Shown here one piece after another: positions 1 to 5,594 of a stretch of 5,855 nucleotides of DNA. Source of the DNA: Acidimicrobiales bacterium. GTDB lineage: Bacteria > Actinomycetota > Acidimicrobiia > Acidimicrobiales > UBA8190. The stretch is taken from assembly GCA_030042575.1 (NCBI GenBank), contig JASHZK010000146.1:1-5855 (forward strand). The letters are read 5' to 3'. Under the pieces are notes generated by a model, which ran no database searches, had not been told where the DNA came from, and saw nothing but the letters and a program-made list of their open reading frames with translations. The number at the start of each line of letters is the position of its first letter. Within the stretch, counting starts at the first letter, position 1. The position numbers were made by a program, and so were the translations under genes.

Positions 1-1472
1 TCACCTACGGCATCCAGCCCTACGGGACTTCGGCCATGGGATGGACCAACCCCAAGGTCATCGCCGAGCTGGCCGGTGGGACGACGATGCTGTTGGCCTT
101 CGGGGTGGTGGAGAGCAAAGTGGCCTCACCCATGTTCCGGTTGCAGCTGTTCCGCATCCGGGCCTTCCTGGCGGGCAACCTGGCCTCGCTGCTGGCGGCC
201 ATCGGCCGAGGTGGCCTCATGTTCATGTTCGTCATGTGGCTGCAGGGGATCTGGCTCCCCCTGCACGGCATCAGTTTCGCCGACACCCCCCTGTGGGCGG
301 GGATCTACATGCTCCCCATGACCGGTGGCTTCCTGGTGGCCGGTCCCGTCTCGGGCGTGCTCTCGGACCGTTACGGGGCCCGGTCCTTCGCCACCGCCGG
401 CATGGTGATCGCCGCGCTCACCTTCGTCGGCTTCCAGTTCCTGCCCATCGACTTCTCCTACGCCCCATTCGCCCTTCTCATGGCCGTCAACGGCCTGGCC
501 ATGGGGCTGTTCGCCTCGCCCAACCGGGCGGCGATCATGAACAGCCTGCCCCCCGACCAGCGCGGCGCCGGTGCCGGCATGTCGGGCGTCTTCCAGAACG
601 CAGCCATGGTGCTGTCCATGGGGATCTTCTTCACCCTCATGATCTCGGGCATCGCCTCGGTGCTGCCCCAGAGCCTGTACCACGGCCTGCGCGCCCAACA
701 CGTGCCCGTCACCATCGCCGCCGCCGTGTCCCACCTGCCCCCCATCACCAGCCTGTTCGCCTCGCTGCTCGGCTACAACCCCATGGCCCAGCTACTGGGG
801 CCCTCGGTCCTCTCACACCTGTCGGCCCACTCCGCCCACGTGCTGGGCGGACGGAGCTTCTTCCCGACCTTGCTCTCGGTGCCGTTCTCCCACGGGCTGA
901 CCCTGGCCTTCACGTTCGGGGCTGTGGCCTGCTTCCTGGCCGCCCTGGCTTCGCTCCTTCGAGGCCGTCGATACGTGCACGCACAGGGAGCCGACGCTCC
1001 CGTCGCCGAGGCTGCGCCGGCGGCGGTGACCGCCAACGGCGCCGGCCGCCCGGCCCCTTCACACCGGAGCCCCCGCGAAGGCGGCTACCACACCCAGGGC
1101 CGCGGCTCCAAGGAGACAGGCGACGACACCTCGACGCGGCGAAAGCAACCAGAGCGCTGCGAAGCCGAGAACGGCGAGCTGCCAAAGGTGGGCCAACGAC
1201 AGGCCCAGCGGGATGGCCGACCCGGCGATGGCACCGATGGCCGCCGCGCCGGCACCGGTGAGGAACGCTTGGATCCGGTGGTCGGAACGAATCTTGTCGA
1301 AGTGAGGACCGCCGGCCAGGACGAAGACGAACGACGGGCAGAAGGCGCAGAGGGCAGCCAGGAGCCCGACCCCCACGCCGCCAGCGGCATATCCGACAAC
1401 GGCCACGGTCTGGACGACGGGACCGGGGGTGATCTGTCCGAGGGCGACGGCGGAGAGGAACTGGCTGGCTGA
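1..1472 (+). CDS. MFS drug exporter, DHA2 (EmrB/QacA) type, 5'-partial, with read-through C-terminus
   Basis: This is the C-terminal part of a proton-driven multidrug exporter in the inner membrane; the start lies before the window and the frame is read from base 3. What can be seen: several hydrophobic helices; an MFS motif-A-like loop, LSDRYGAR (bases 360-383), between two helices; a conserved stretch GLFASPNRAAIMNSLPPDQ (around 510-566); and the RGGLMFMF and WLQGIWLPLHG segments (around 207-270), which I recall from an actinobacterial DHA2 subfamily. The family-like protein ends with a last helix and LLRGRRYVHA at about base 983, followed by an Ala/Pro-rich tail. The frame then stays open for about 138 further codons (1059-1472) that are strictly antisense to chrA, charged and helix-free. 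That extension is probably not ancestral. The family assignment is secure; the exported substrate is unknown and the true C-terminus is uncertain. Confidence 0.85.
   Translation, partial: TYGIQPYGTSAMGWTNPKVIAELAGGTTMLLAFGVVESKVASPMFRLQLFRIRAFLAGNLASLLAAIGRGGLMFMFVMWLQGIWLPLHGISFADTPLWAGIYMLPMTGGFLVAGPVSGVLSDRYGARSFATAGMVIAALTFVGFQFLPIDFSYAPFALLMAVNGLAMGLFASPNRAAIMNSLPPDQRGAGAGMSGVFQNAAMVLSMGIFFTLMISGIASVLPQSLYHGLRAQHVPVTIAAAVSHLPPITSLFASLLGYNPMAQLLGPSVLSHLSAHSAHVLGGRSFFPTLLSVPFSHGLTLAFTFGAVACFLAALASLLRGRRYVHAQGADAPVAEAAPAAVTANGAGRPAPSHRSPREGGYHTQGRGSKETGDDTSTRRKQPERCEAENGELPKVGQRQAQRDGRPGDGTDGRRAGTGEERLDPVVGTNLVEVRTAGQDEDERRAEGAEGSQEPDPHAASGISDNGHGLDDGTGGDLSEGDGGEELAG
1014..1042. terminator. 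Candidate bidirectional terminator hairpin between MFS gene and chrA
   Basis: An outer 6-bp stem (GCGCCG at 1014-1019 with CGGCGC at 1037-1042) encloses, across a 2x2 internal mismatch, an inner inverted repeat GGCGGT/ACCGCC centred on 1028. It begins 17 nt past the chrA stop on the - strand and lies near the natural end of the MFS protein, where convergent genes need a terminator. There is no U-tract on either strand, so it is a weak intrinsic terminator by the classical definition, though GC-rich actinobacteria often lack the tract. It also lies inside the open MFS frame, so the pairing could be a by-product of Ala-rich codons. Confidence 0.35.
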
Positions 1473-2243
1473 CATCCAGTGGTAGGTGTGGACGACGTCG
1501 TGCTCCATGAGCGGGACGATCACGAACCCGCCGCCGTAGGAAAGGGCCCCCACCTTGAACCCCACCCAGATCACCGCCCCGAGCCCCCCAGCGGCGGCGG
1601 TGGCCAACAGGGGCAGCGGCGCCAAGGCGCTGATCCTGCCCCCGAAGGGGGAGCCGCTACGGACCAGGAGCTCGATCAGGCCGCAGGCGGCGAGCACCAG
1701 CACCAGCCACGGCCCCACGAGGGCGGCCGAAGCGCCTCCCGCCAGGCCGAAGACGAGCCACCGGGATCGAGCCGCCCAGGCGCCGCCCGCCCGCCTCCAA
1801 CTGGAAGGGACCAGACCACGAGCGGCATGGACAGCCACCGCCGGCACGGCGGCACCGGCCCCCAGGGCGGCACCCGACACGGCCATCGGCGGGTGGGAGG
1901 CCAGGAAGAGGGCCGCCAGGGCCAGGATGACCACCAGGCCGGGGACGATGAAACACAGCCCCCCGACCAGAGCACCGAGGACCCCCCTGAGCCGCCAGGC
2001 GGCATAGATGCACAGCTGTGTGGAGGCGGGACCGGGCAGGAGGTTGACGGCGGCAACCCCGTCCTCGAATTCGCCGTCCGTCATCCACCTCCGCTCGTCC
2101 ACGCACAGGCGGCGCAGGAGGGCGAGGTGCGTCGGCGGTCCGCCGAAGCCGACACAGCCGATCCGACCCCATTCCCGGGCAATGGACGCCAGCGGCACCC
2201 GCTCGACACCGTCTCCCGAGGCCGGGCCGCCCGATCGAGCCAC
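1059..2243 (-). CDS. chrA: Chromate transporter, CHR family, two-domain (long-chain) form
   Basis: An inner-membrane transporter of 394 residues, the usual size of the two-domain CHR family, whose known members export chromate from the cytoplasm. Both homologous halves are visible. The N-half has CVGFGGPPTHL (residues 30-40), a conserved W53 and NLLPGPAS (67-74). The C-half has the matching SYGGGFVIVPLM (235-246), W257 and ALGQITPGPV (267-276). About ten to twelve hydrophobic segments are present and the hydrophobic C-terminus looks complete. The start is GTG at 2243, 39 nt after the arsR stop, with only a weak AGG upstream; GTG at codon 16 is an alternative. It is the second gene of the arsR operon and has no obvious promoter of its own. 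Its last 414 bases overlap, antisense, the run-on MFS frame. Family assignment is strong; chromate as the real substrate is inferred from the family. Confidence 0.9.
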   Translation of the reverse strand: MARSGGPASGDGVERVPLASIAREWGRIGCVGFGGPPTHLALLRRLCVDERRWMTDGEFEDGVAAVNLLPGPASTQLCIYAAWRLRGVLGALVGGLCFIVPGLVVILALAALFLASHPPMAVSGAALGAGAAVPAVAVHAARGLVPSSWRRAGGAWAARSRWLVFGLAGGASAALVGPWLVLVLAACGLIELLVRSGSPFGGRISALAPLPLLATAAAGGLGAVIWVGFKVGALSYGGGFVIVPLMEHDVVHTYHWMSASQFLSAVALGQITPGPVVQTVAVVGYAAGGVGVGLLAALCAFCPSFVFVLAGGPHFDKIRSDHRIQAFLTGAGAAAIGAIAGSAIPLGLSLAHLWQLAVLGFAALWLLSPRRGVVACLLGAAALGVVAAFAGAPV

Positions 2244-2282
2244 GCCCGGCCTGGGGTTCTGCCTGGCCGCCGATTGGCGCGC

Positions 2283-2621
2283 TTATCTTCCGCCGAGCAG
2301 CCGTCGAATGTTCTCGAGGCTCTCGGGCACGATCCGCCACCACATCCACTTCCCACGTCGCTCGCCCACGATGAGACCAGCCTCGGCCAGCACCCGAGTG
2401 TGATGGGAGATCGTCGGCTGGCTCTTGCCCAGCGGGCGCTCCAGGTTGCAGCTGCACACCTCGCCTTCCGAGGCCACGATGGAGAGCAGCCGGAGGCGTA
2501 CCGGATCGGCCATGGCGGCCAGCAGGACGGCGGTCCTCTCGGCGTCCTTCTGCGACAGCGGCGTCTTGGTCAGCGCCGTGCAGCAGACCCCCGCCCGGCG
2601 CGCCGTGTTCGTTGCGGGCAC
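2283..2621 (-). CDS. arsR: ArsR/SmtB-family metalloregulator with As(III)-type cysteines
   Basis: A 112-residue winged-helix repressor of normal ArsR length, expected to bind DNA as a dimer and release it on binding a metal or metalloid. The core fold is clear: DPVRLRLLSIV (39-49), the helix-3 sequence EVCSCNL (54-60), a recognition-helix region SQPTISHHTRVLAEAGLI (67-84) and a wing RRGKWMWWRI (88-97). C56 and C58 form the CxC motif of the arsenic-responsive ArsR branch. A second pair, C13-C14, lies near the N-terminus, as in the Corynebacterium glutamicum ArsR, where Cys15-Cys16-Cys55 bind arsenite. Arsenite or antimonite is therefore the likely inducer (inference). The GTG start at 2621 is supported by GGGAGG 4 nt upstream and keeps the CC pair in the protein. 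It is transcribed with chrA and divergent from an ArsB-like permease. Confidence 0.93.
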   Translation of the reverse strand: MPATNTARRAGVCCTALTKTPLSQKDAERTAVLLAAMADPVRLRLLSIVASEGEVCSCNLERPLGKSQPTISHHTRVLAEAGLIVGERRGKWMWWRIVPESLENIRRLLGGR

Positions 2622-2625
2622 CCAA

Positions 2626-2631
2626 CCTCCC
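2626..2631 (-). promoter_or_regulatory. Ribosome binding site of arsR
   Basis: GGGAGG on the - strand, 4 nt before the GTG at 2621. It is the strongest Shine-Dalgarno match in the arsR/arsB gap and decides the arsR start, so that the Cys13-Cys14 pair is part of the protein. Confidence 0.7.
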
Positions 2632-2653
2632 GTCGGCTGGAGTCGACGCGACC

Positions 2654-2682
2654 TCGATACCGCGTGAATCGACAGAGGTCAA
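2654..2682 (-). promoter_or_regulatory. Candidate sigma-70-type promoter of arsR-chrA
   Basis: On the - strand, TTGACC (2682-2677) is an almost perfect -35 box, followed after 17 bp by TATCGA (2659-2654) as a -10 box matching only the first three consensus positions. This would start transcription around 2647, leaving a leader of roughly 25 nt that carries the GGGAGG site. The -35 box is convincing and the -10 box is mediocre. Confidence 0.5.
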
Positions 2683-2683
2683 T
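2668..2683. promoter_or_regulatory. Candidate ArsR operator (imperfect inverted repeat)
   Basis: On the + strand the arms ATCGAC and GTCAAT, separated by AGAG, form an inverted repeat matching at 5 of 6 positions. It covers the arsR -35 box, so a bound ArsR dimer would block RNA polymerase. The ATTGAC-type half-site resembles sites I recall for ArsR proteins of high-GC Gram-positives. Whether it also controls the divergent ArsB-like gene, whose start is 85 bp away, cannot be told from the sequence. Confidence 0.45.
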
Positions 2684-2768
2684 GTATCTGATGGGAGATC
2701 CCGTGGGCGCGTCGTTCCTCGGAGCGGGCTGAAATGGCCCGTCGACACCGCCGCTACGGTGACTGAAC

Positions 2769-3941
2769 ATGGCCGTCTCAGGAGCCGCCCCACCTGAGCG
2801 GTCGGGCCCACGGTCCGTTTCGCGACTCGCACGGGCTTTGGCAGCAGTGGGACTCGCCGGCCTGTCGATCGCCGTCGCCATCCGGCCGGTCGAGGCCCAG
2901 GAGGCCGCCTCCCAGGCGTGGACGCCGTTCGTCTTGGTGGCGGGGTTGCTGCTCATCGGCATGGTGGCGGACGACGAAGGTCTTTTCGCGGCGGCCGGGC
3001 ATCGTGTCGCCCGGTCGGCACGCAGCGGTGCCCTTATCTTCGTCAGTGCTGCGGCGCTGGTCGGAGTGGTCACGGCTCTTCTCAACCTGGACACGGCTGT
3101 CGCTTTCCTCACACCCGTGCTCGTCTACACGGCACGAAGCCGGGGGGAGGACGAAGCCCCGCTGCTCTACGGCAGTCTCCTCTTCGCCAACGCCGGGTCG
3201 CTGTTCCTCCCAGGGTCGAACCTCACCAACCTGATCGTCCTCGGCAATCTGCATCTCACCGGGGGCCAGTTCTTCGCCCACATGTGGGCACCCGGTCTGG
3301 CCGCCCTCCTCGTCACGGCCGTGGTGGCGGCCGCCTGTGGGCACCGAGCCCCGGGCACCGGCACTGAGGACCGGACCTCGCCGGCTCGCCCCGAGCTCGG
3401 CCTCGGTGCGTTGGCCGTCGTGGTGGCGACCATCCTGGTGGTGGTCCTGCGCTCTGCGGCGCTGCCCGTGGCCGCCGTCGGCGTCGGTGTCGTCGGAGCA
3501 CGGATCGCATCGGGCCGGGAGCGGCTCGGACGCCCCGTCGAGGTGCTGGGGCTGCCCGTGCTCGTCGGTCTTTTCGGCGTGGCCGTCGCCTTGGGGACCC
3601 TCGGCCGCAGCTGGGCCGGACCGGCAGACCTGCTCTCCCACCTGAACCTGTGGAGCACGGCGGCCGTGGCGGCGGTGGCCGCCGTGGCGATCAACAACCT
3701 CCCTGCGGCCTCACTCCTCGCCGCCCATCGCCCGCCGCATCCCTATCCGCTGCTGATCGGGCTGAACCTGGGGCCCAACCTCTTCGTGACCGGATCGCTG
3801 GCCTGGTTCCTCTGGCTCCGGACGGCCCGGGGGGCTGGAGCACGGCCGTCGCTGGCGACGGCCAGCCGACTGGGGGTCGTGGCTGCGCCTCTCTCCATGA
3901 TCGCTGCCCTGGGAACGCTGGTGCTCCTGGCGATGCGATGA
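2769..3941 (+). CDS. ArsB-like arsenite efflux permease (ion-transporter superfamily / SLC13-type)
   Basis: A 390-residue polytopic membrane protein, probably exporting arsenite or antimonite, slightly shorter than the approximately 430 residues of E. coli ArsB. Signature segments in order are LNLDTAVAFLTPVLVYTARSR (105-125, conserved residues N106, D108, T109), FANAGSLFLPGSNLTNLIVL (139-158, with the SNLTN turn of this superfamily), INNLPAASLLA (308-318) and LLIGLNLGPNLFVTGS (328-343). These match the two inverted halves of ArsB/NhaD-type carriers. About ten helices can be seen, with a hydrophilic central loop at 191-208. The ATG at 2769 follows GGTGA (2758-2762) at 6 nt, and an in-frame TGA lies just upstream at 2760, fixing the start region. 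TACGGT (2755-2760) could be a -10 box giving a nearly leaderless mRNA. Divergence from an As-type arsR supports the arsenite role; a different anion substrate is possible, so no symbol is assigned. Confidence 0.85.
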   Translation: MAVSGAAPPERSGPRSVSRLARALAAVGLAGLSIAVAIRPVEAQEAASQAWTPFVLVAGLLLIGMVADDEGLFAAAGHRVARSARSGALIFVSAAALVGVVTALLNLDTAVAFLTPVLVYTARSRGEDEAPLLYGSLLFANAGSLFLPGSNLTNLIVLGNLHLTGGQFFAHMWAPGLAALLVTAVVAAACGHRAPGTGTEDRTSPARPELGLGALAVVVATILVVVLRSAALPVAAVGVGVVGARIASGRERLGRPVEVLGLPVLVGLFGVAVALGTLGRSWAGPADLLSHLNLWSTAAVAAVAAVAINNLPAASLLAAHRPPHPYPLLIGLNLGPNLFVTGSLAWFLWLRTARGAGARPSLATASRLGVVAAPLSMIAALGTLVLLAMR

Positions 3942-3974
3942 CGGGCTGGATCGCCGTGTCCGCAATCATCGGAA

Positions 3975-4014
3975 CCGGTCGGTGGCGACCGGGCCGAACC
4001 GGCGCCCCCGGTTC
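3975..4014. terminator. Tandem hairpins after the ArsB-like gene
   Basis: Two perfect 7-bp stem-loops stand 3 nt apart. The first is CCGGTCG (3975-3981) with CGACCGG (3986-3992), loop of 4. The second is GAACCGG (3996-4002) with CCGGTTC (4008-4014), loop of 5. A further GAACCGG at 3972-3978 can pair with the last arm, giving an alternative long-range fold. They begin 33 nt after the ArsB-like stop and precede the next gene by 53 nt, which fits a terminator without a U-tract. An attenuator or protein-binding role cannot be excluded. Confidence 0.45.
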
Positions 4015-4033
4015 GATCGGGCCGGCTCCTATG

Positions 4034-4056
4034 CTCGGCGGGTCCGGCCGAGGGAG
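4034..4056 (+). promoter_or_regulatory. Leader hairpin and ribosome binding site of the DUF347 gene
   Basis: AGGGAG (4051-4056) lies 11 nt before the ATG at 4068 and is the likely Shine-Dalgarno site. A perfect 6-bp stem, CTCGGC (4034-4039) with GCCGAG (4047-4052), loop of 7, pairs with the first two bases of that site. TATGCT at 4030-4035 fits an actinobacterial -10 (TANNNT), but no good -35 is seen at the right distance. Confidence 0.4.
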
Positions 4057-4067
4057 CTGACTCCGAC

Positions 4068-4928
4068 ATGGGATCTGATCGCCGTCAGCGCCCGGGTTCG
4101 CCCAGGTCGAGCGAGCCGCCCGTGCCCACCGATGGCCAGGTTCCCCTGATCGGCCGGATCTTCCCCTCCCCGGTCGCCGCCAAGGTCCCCGAGGTCCTCG
4201 TGAGCTTCTGGGTGCTCAAGATCCTGTCCACCGCCGGGGGCGAGGCCACCTCGGACTACCTGAAGACCTACGGCAACATCAAAGGCGGGGGTGCCGAAGT
4301 GGTCCTGTTCGTCGTGGGCCTGGTACTGCAATTCTCCACCCGCCGCTACCGGGCCTTTGCCTATTGGTTCTTGGCTTATGCCATCGCCATCTTCGGCACG
4401 GGTGTCTCCGATTTCCTCCATCTCGATGTCGGCATCCCCTATGCCGGGACCACCCTCTTATGGGTCGTCGTGCTGGCCGCCACCTTCTTCATCTGGCAGC
4501 GCAGCGAGGGCACCCTCTCCATCCACAGCATCACCACCCAGCGGCGAGAGGCCTTTTACTGGGCGACGGTGTTCTTCACCTTTGCTCTCGGCACCGCCCT
4601 CGGGGACTTCACCGCCACCACCCTCGGGCTGGGGTATCTGGCATCGGGGATCCTGTTCAGTGTCGTCATCCTCATCCCCGCCCTGGCCTGGAAGGGCTTC
4701 GGCCTGAACAGCGTGGCCGCCTTCTGGATGTCCTACGTCGTGACCCGGCCCCTCGGCGCCTCCTTTGCCGACTACATAAGCAAGCCTCACAACATCAGCG
4801 GGATCGACTTCGGAGACGGTCCCACCGCCGTGGTCTTCGCCTTGGCCACCGTGGCCGTGGTCTCGTATCTCGCCGCTGCCCGCCCGGACATCCAGCGCCC
4901 GGGCACCGCCGACACCGCGGCGGCCTAG
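4068..4928 (+). CDS. DUF347 four-repeat integral membrane protein (COG4705-like), function unknown
   Basis: A 286-residue membrane protein with a hydrophilic N-terminus of about 35 residues, then eight hydrophobic helices arranged as four helix-hairpin repeats. The first helix of each repeat carries the pattern aromatic-W-x9-G-x4-D-[YF] with identical internal spacing: F47/W48/G58/D63/Y64, Y99/W100/G110/D115/F116, Y164/W165/G175/D180/F181 and F219/W220/G230/D235/Y236. This is the known Pfam repeat of unknown function DUF347, found as four tandem copies with a conserved tryptophan, in the COG4705 group of membrane proteins. The N-terminal KVPEVLVSFWVLKIL and later TALGDFTATTLGLGYL segments are typical of that family. 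It is probably transcribed alone, between a hairpin region and the PadR promoter. The symmetry and buried acids suggest a channel or carrier for a cation or small solute, but this is inference and no substrate is known to me. Confidence 0.88.
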   Translation: MGSDRRQRPGSPRSSEPPVPTDGQVPLIGRIFPSPVAAKVPEVLVSFWVLKILSTAGGEATSDYLKTYGNIKGGGAEVVLFVVGLVLQFSTRRYRAFAYWFLAYAIAIFGTGVSDFLHLDVGIPYAGTTLLWVVVLAATFFIWQRSEGTLSIHSITTQRREAFYWATVFFTFALGTALGDFTATTLGLGYLASGILFSVVILIPALAWKGFGLNSVAAFWMSYVVTRPLGASFADYISKPHNISGIDFGDGPTAVVFALATVAVVSYLAAARPDIQRPGTADTAAA

Positions 4929-4954
4929 GCACGATCGACGACCGCCACACAACC

Positions 4955-4982
4955 TTGACCGATCGGTTTCTCCGAGTATTAT
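4955..4982 (+). promoter_or_regulatory. Promoter of the PadR-ABC operon
   Basis: TTGACC (4955-4960) is a near-consensus -35 box. TATTAT (4977-4982), 16 bp further, differs from the -10 consensus at one position. TATACT at 4980-4985 is an alternative -10 with 19-bp spacing. Transcription should start at about 4989-4992. This is the clearest promoter in the window. Confidence 0.65.
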
Positions 4983-5001
4983 ACTCGGTATGTCATCGGT
5001 C
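4957..5001. promoter_or_regulatory. Nested palindromes: candidate PadR operator
   Basis: At the centre is a perfect 17-bp palindrome with 8-bp arms CCGAGTAT (4972-4979) and ATACTCGG (4981-4988) around a single T. It covers the -10 box. Outside it, GACCGAT (4957-4963) and ATCGGTC (4995-5001) are perfect complements, centred within 1 bp of the same point. The left outer arm is also part of the palindrome ACCGATCGGT (4958-4967) next to the -35 box. The position just before a PadR gene, over its promoter, indicates autorepression, as is usual for this family. Confidence 0.65.
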
Positions 5002-5012
5002 ACGAGAACACT

Positions 5013-5594
5013 GTGAGCGTCCGCCATGCCCTGCTGGCCCTGCTGAGCGAGGGTCCCAAGTACGGGCTCCAGCTGCGCCAGGAATTCGAGGCCCGCACGG
5101 GTGACGTGTGGCCCCTCAACGTGGGCCAGGTGTACACGACCCTGCAGCGCCTCGAGCGCGACGGGATGGTCGTCGCCGAAGGACAGGAGGAGGACAGCCA
5201 GCACAAGGGCTACCGCATCACCGGGGAGGGCGAGCACGAGCTCGCCGCCTGGCTGTGCACCCCACCCGACCTCAGCTCCCCGCCGCGCCACGAACTGGTG
5301 ATCAAGGTGCTGGTGGCCACCACCCTCCCCGGTGTCGACGTGCACGACGTCATCCAGGTCCACCGCCGCTACCTGGTGGAGCTCATGCAGCAGTGGACGC
5401 GTCTGAAGGAGGACCAGTCCCGGGTCGACCTGGGCTTCGCCCTGGTGGTGGACGCCGAGCTGTTCCGCCTCGACTCGGTCATCCGCTGGCTGGACGCCGC
5501 CGACGGCCGCTTCAAGCGCGCCGCGGCGGAAGGTCGGCCCGCTCTGCGCCCGCCTCTGCCCAAACCCCGCCGACGGATGGGAGCGGTCACGTGA
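5013..5594 (+). CDS. PadR-family transcriptional regulator
   Basis: A 193-residue cytoplasmic regulator. The N-terminal winged helix-turn-helix (about 1-75) shows the PadR hallmarks: LLALLSEGPKYGLQLRQEFE (7-26), then VGQVYTTLQRLERDGMV (37-53) as the recognition region and KGYRITGEGEHEL (65-77) as the wing. The C-terminal part (about 92-165) is largely helical, matching the dimerisation domain of longer PadR proteins, followed by a basic, proline-rich tail. PadR proteins near ABC exporters usually sense the exported compound and repress their own operon. The GTG start at 5013 lies directly before the conserved VRHALLALL segment; the Shine-Dalgarno match is weak (GAGAA). The stop overlaps the next start in GTGA, so the ABC gene is translationally coupled. 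The inducer is unknown. Confidence 0.93.
   Translation: MSVRHALLALLSEGPKYGLQLRQEFEARTGDVWPLNVGQVYTTLQRLERDGMVVAEGQEEDSQHKGYRITGEGEHELAAWLCTPPDLSSPPRHELVIKVLVATTLPGVDVHDVIQVHRRYLVELMQQWTRLKEDQSRVDLGFALVVDAELFRLDSVIRWLDAADGRFKRAAAEGRPALRPPLPKPRRRMGAVT
5579..5583 (+). promoter_or_regulatory. Ribosome binding site of the ABC ATPase gene
   Basis: GGGAG lies 7 nt before the GTG at 5591, inside the end of the PadR gene. It supports that GTG as the true start despite the 4-bp overlap with the PadR stop. Confidence 0.6.

Noticed and set aside
41..1261. + strand frame overlapping the MFS gene (406 codons), considered as the frame-shifted end of the MFS
   Set aside because: The translation is Arg/Pro/His-rich and soluble. 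Entering it would still run about 200 nt into chrA antisense, so it does not give a natural end.
1479..2732. Long + strand open frame (417 codons) opposite chrA and arsR
   Set aside because: It is rich in Gly, Arg, Pro, Gln and Glu with no domain or membrane pattern. It mirrors two well-supported genes on the other strand and is explained by high GC content.
2645..2760. Possible attachment site or transposon end in the arsR/ArsB-like gap
   Set aside because: Only short inverted repeats typical of operators are present; no direct repeats, integrase or tRNA fragment was seen.
1657..2832. Long - strand open frame (391 codons) spanning arsR and part of chrA in another frame
   Set aside because: It is Arg/Pro/Gly-rich, crosses the arsR promoter region and competes with the recognised ArsR and ChrA frames; it is a GC-driven shadow.
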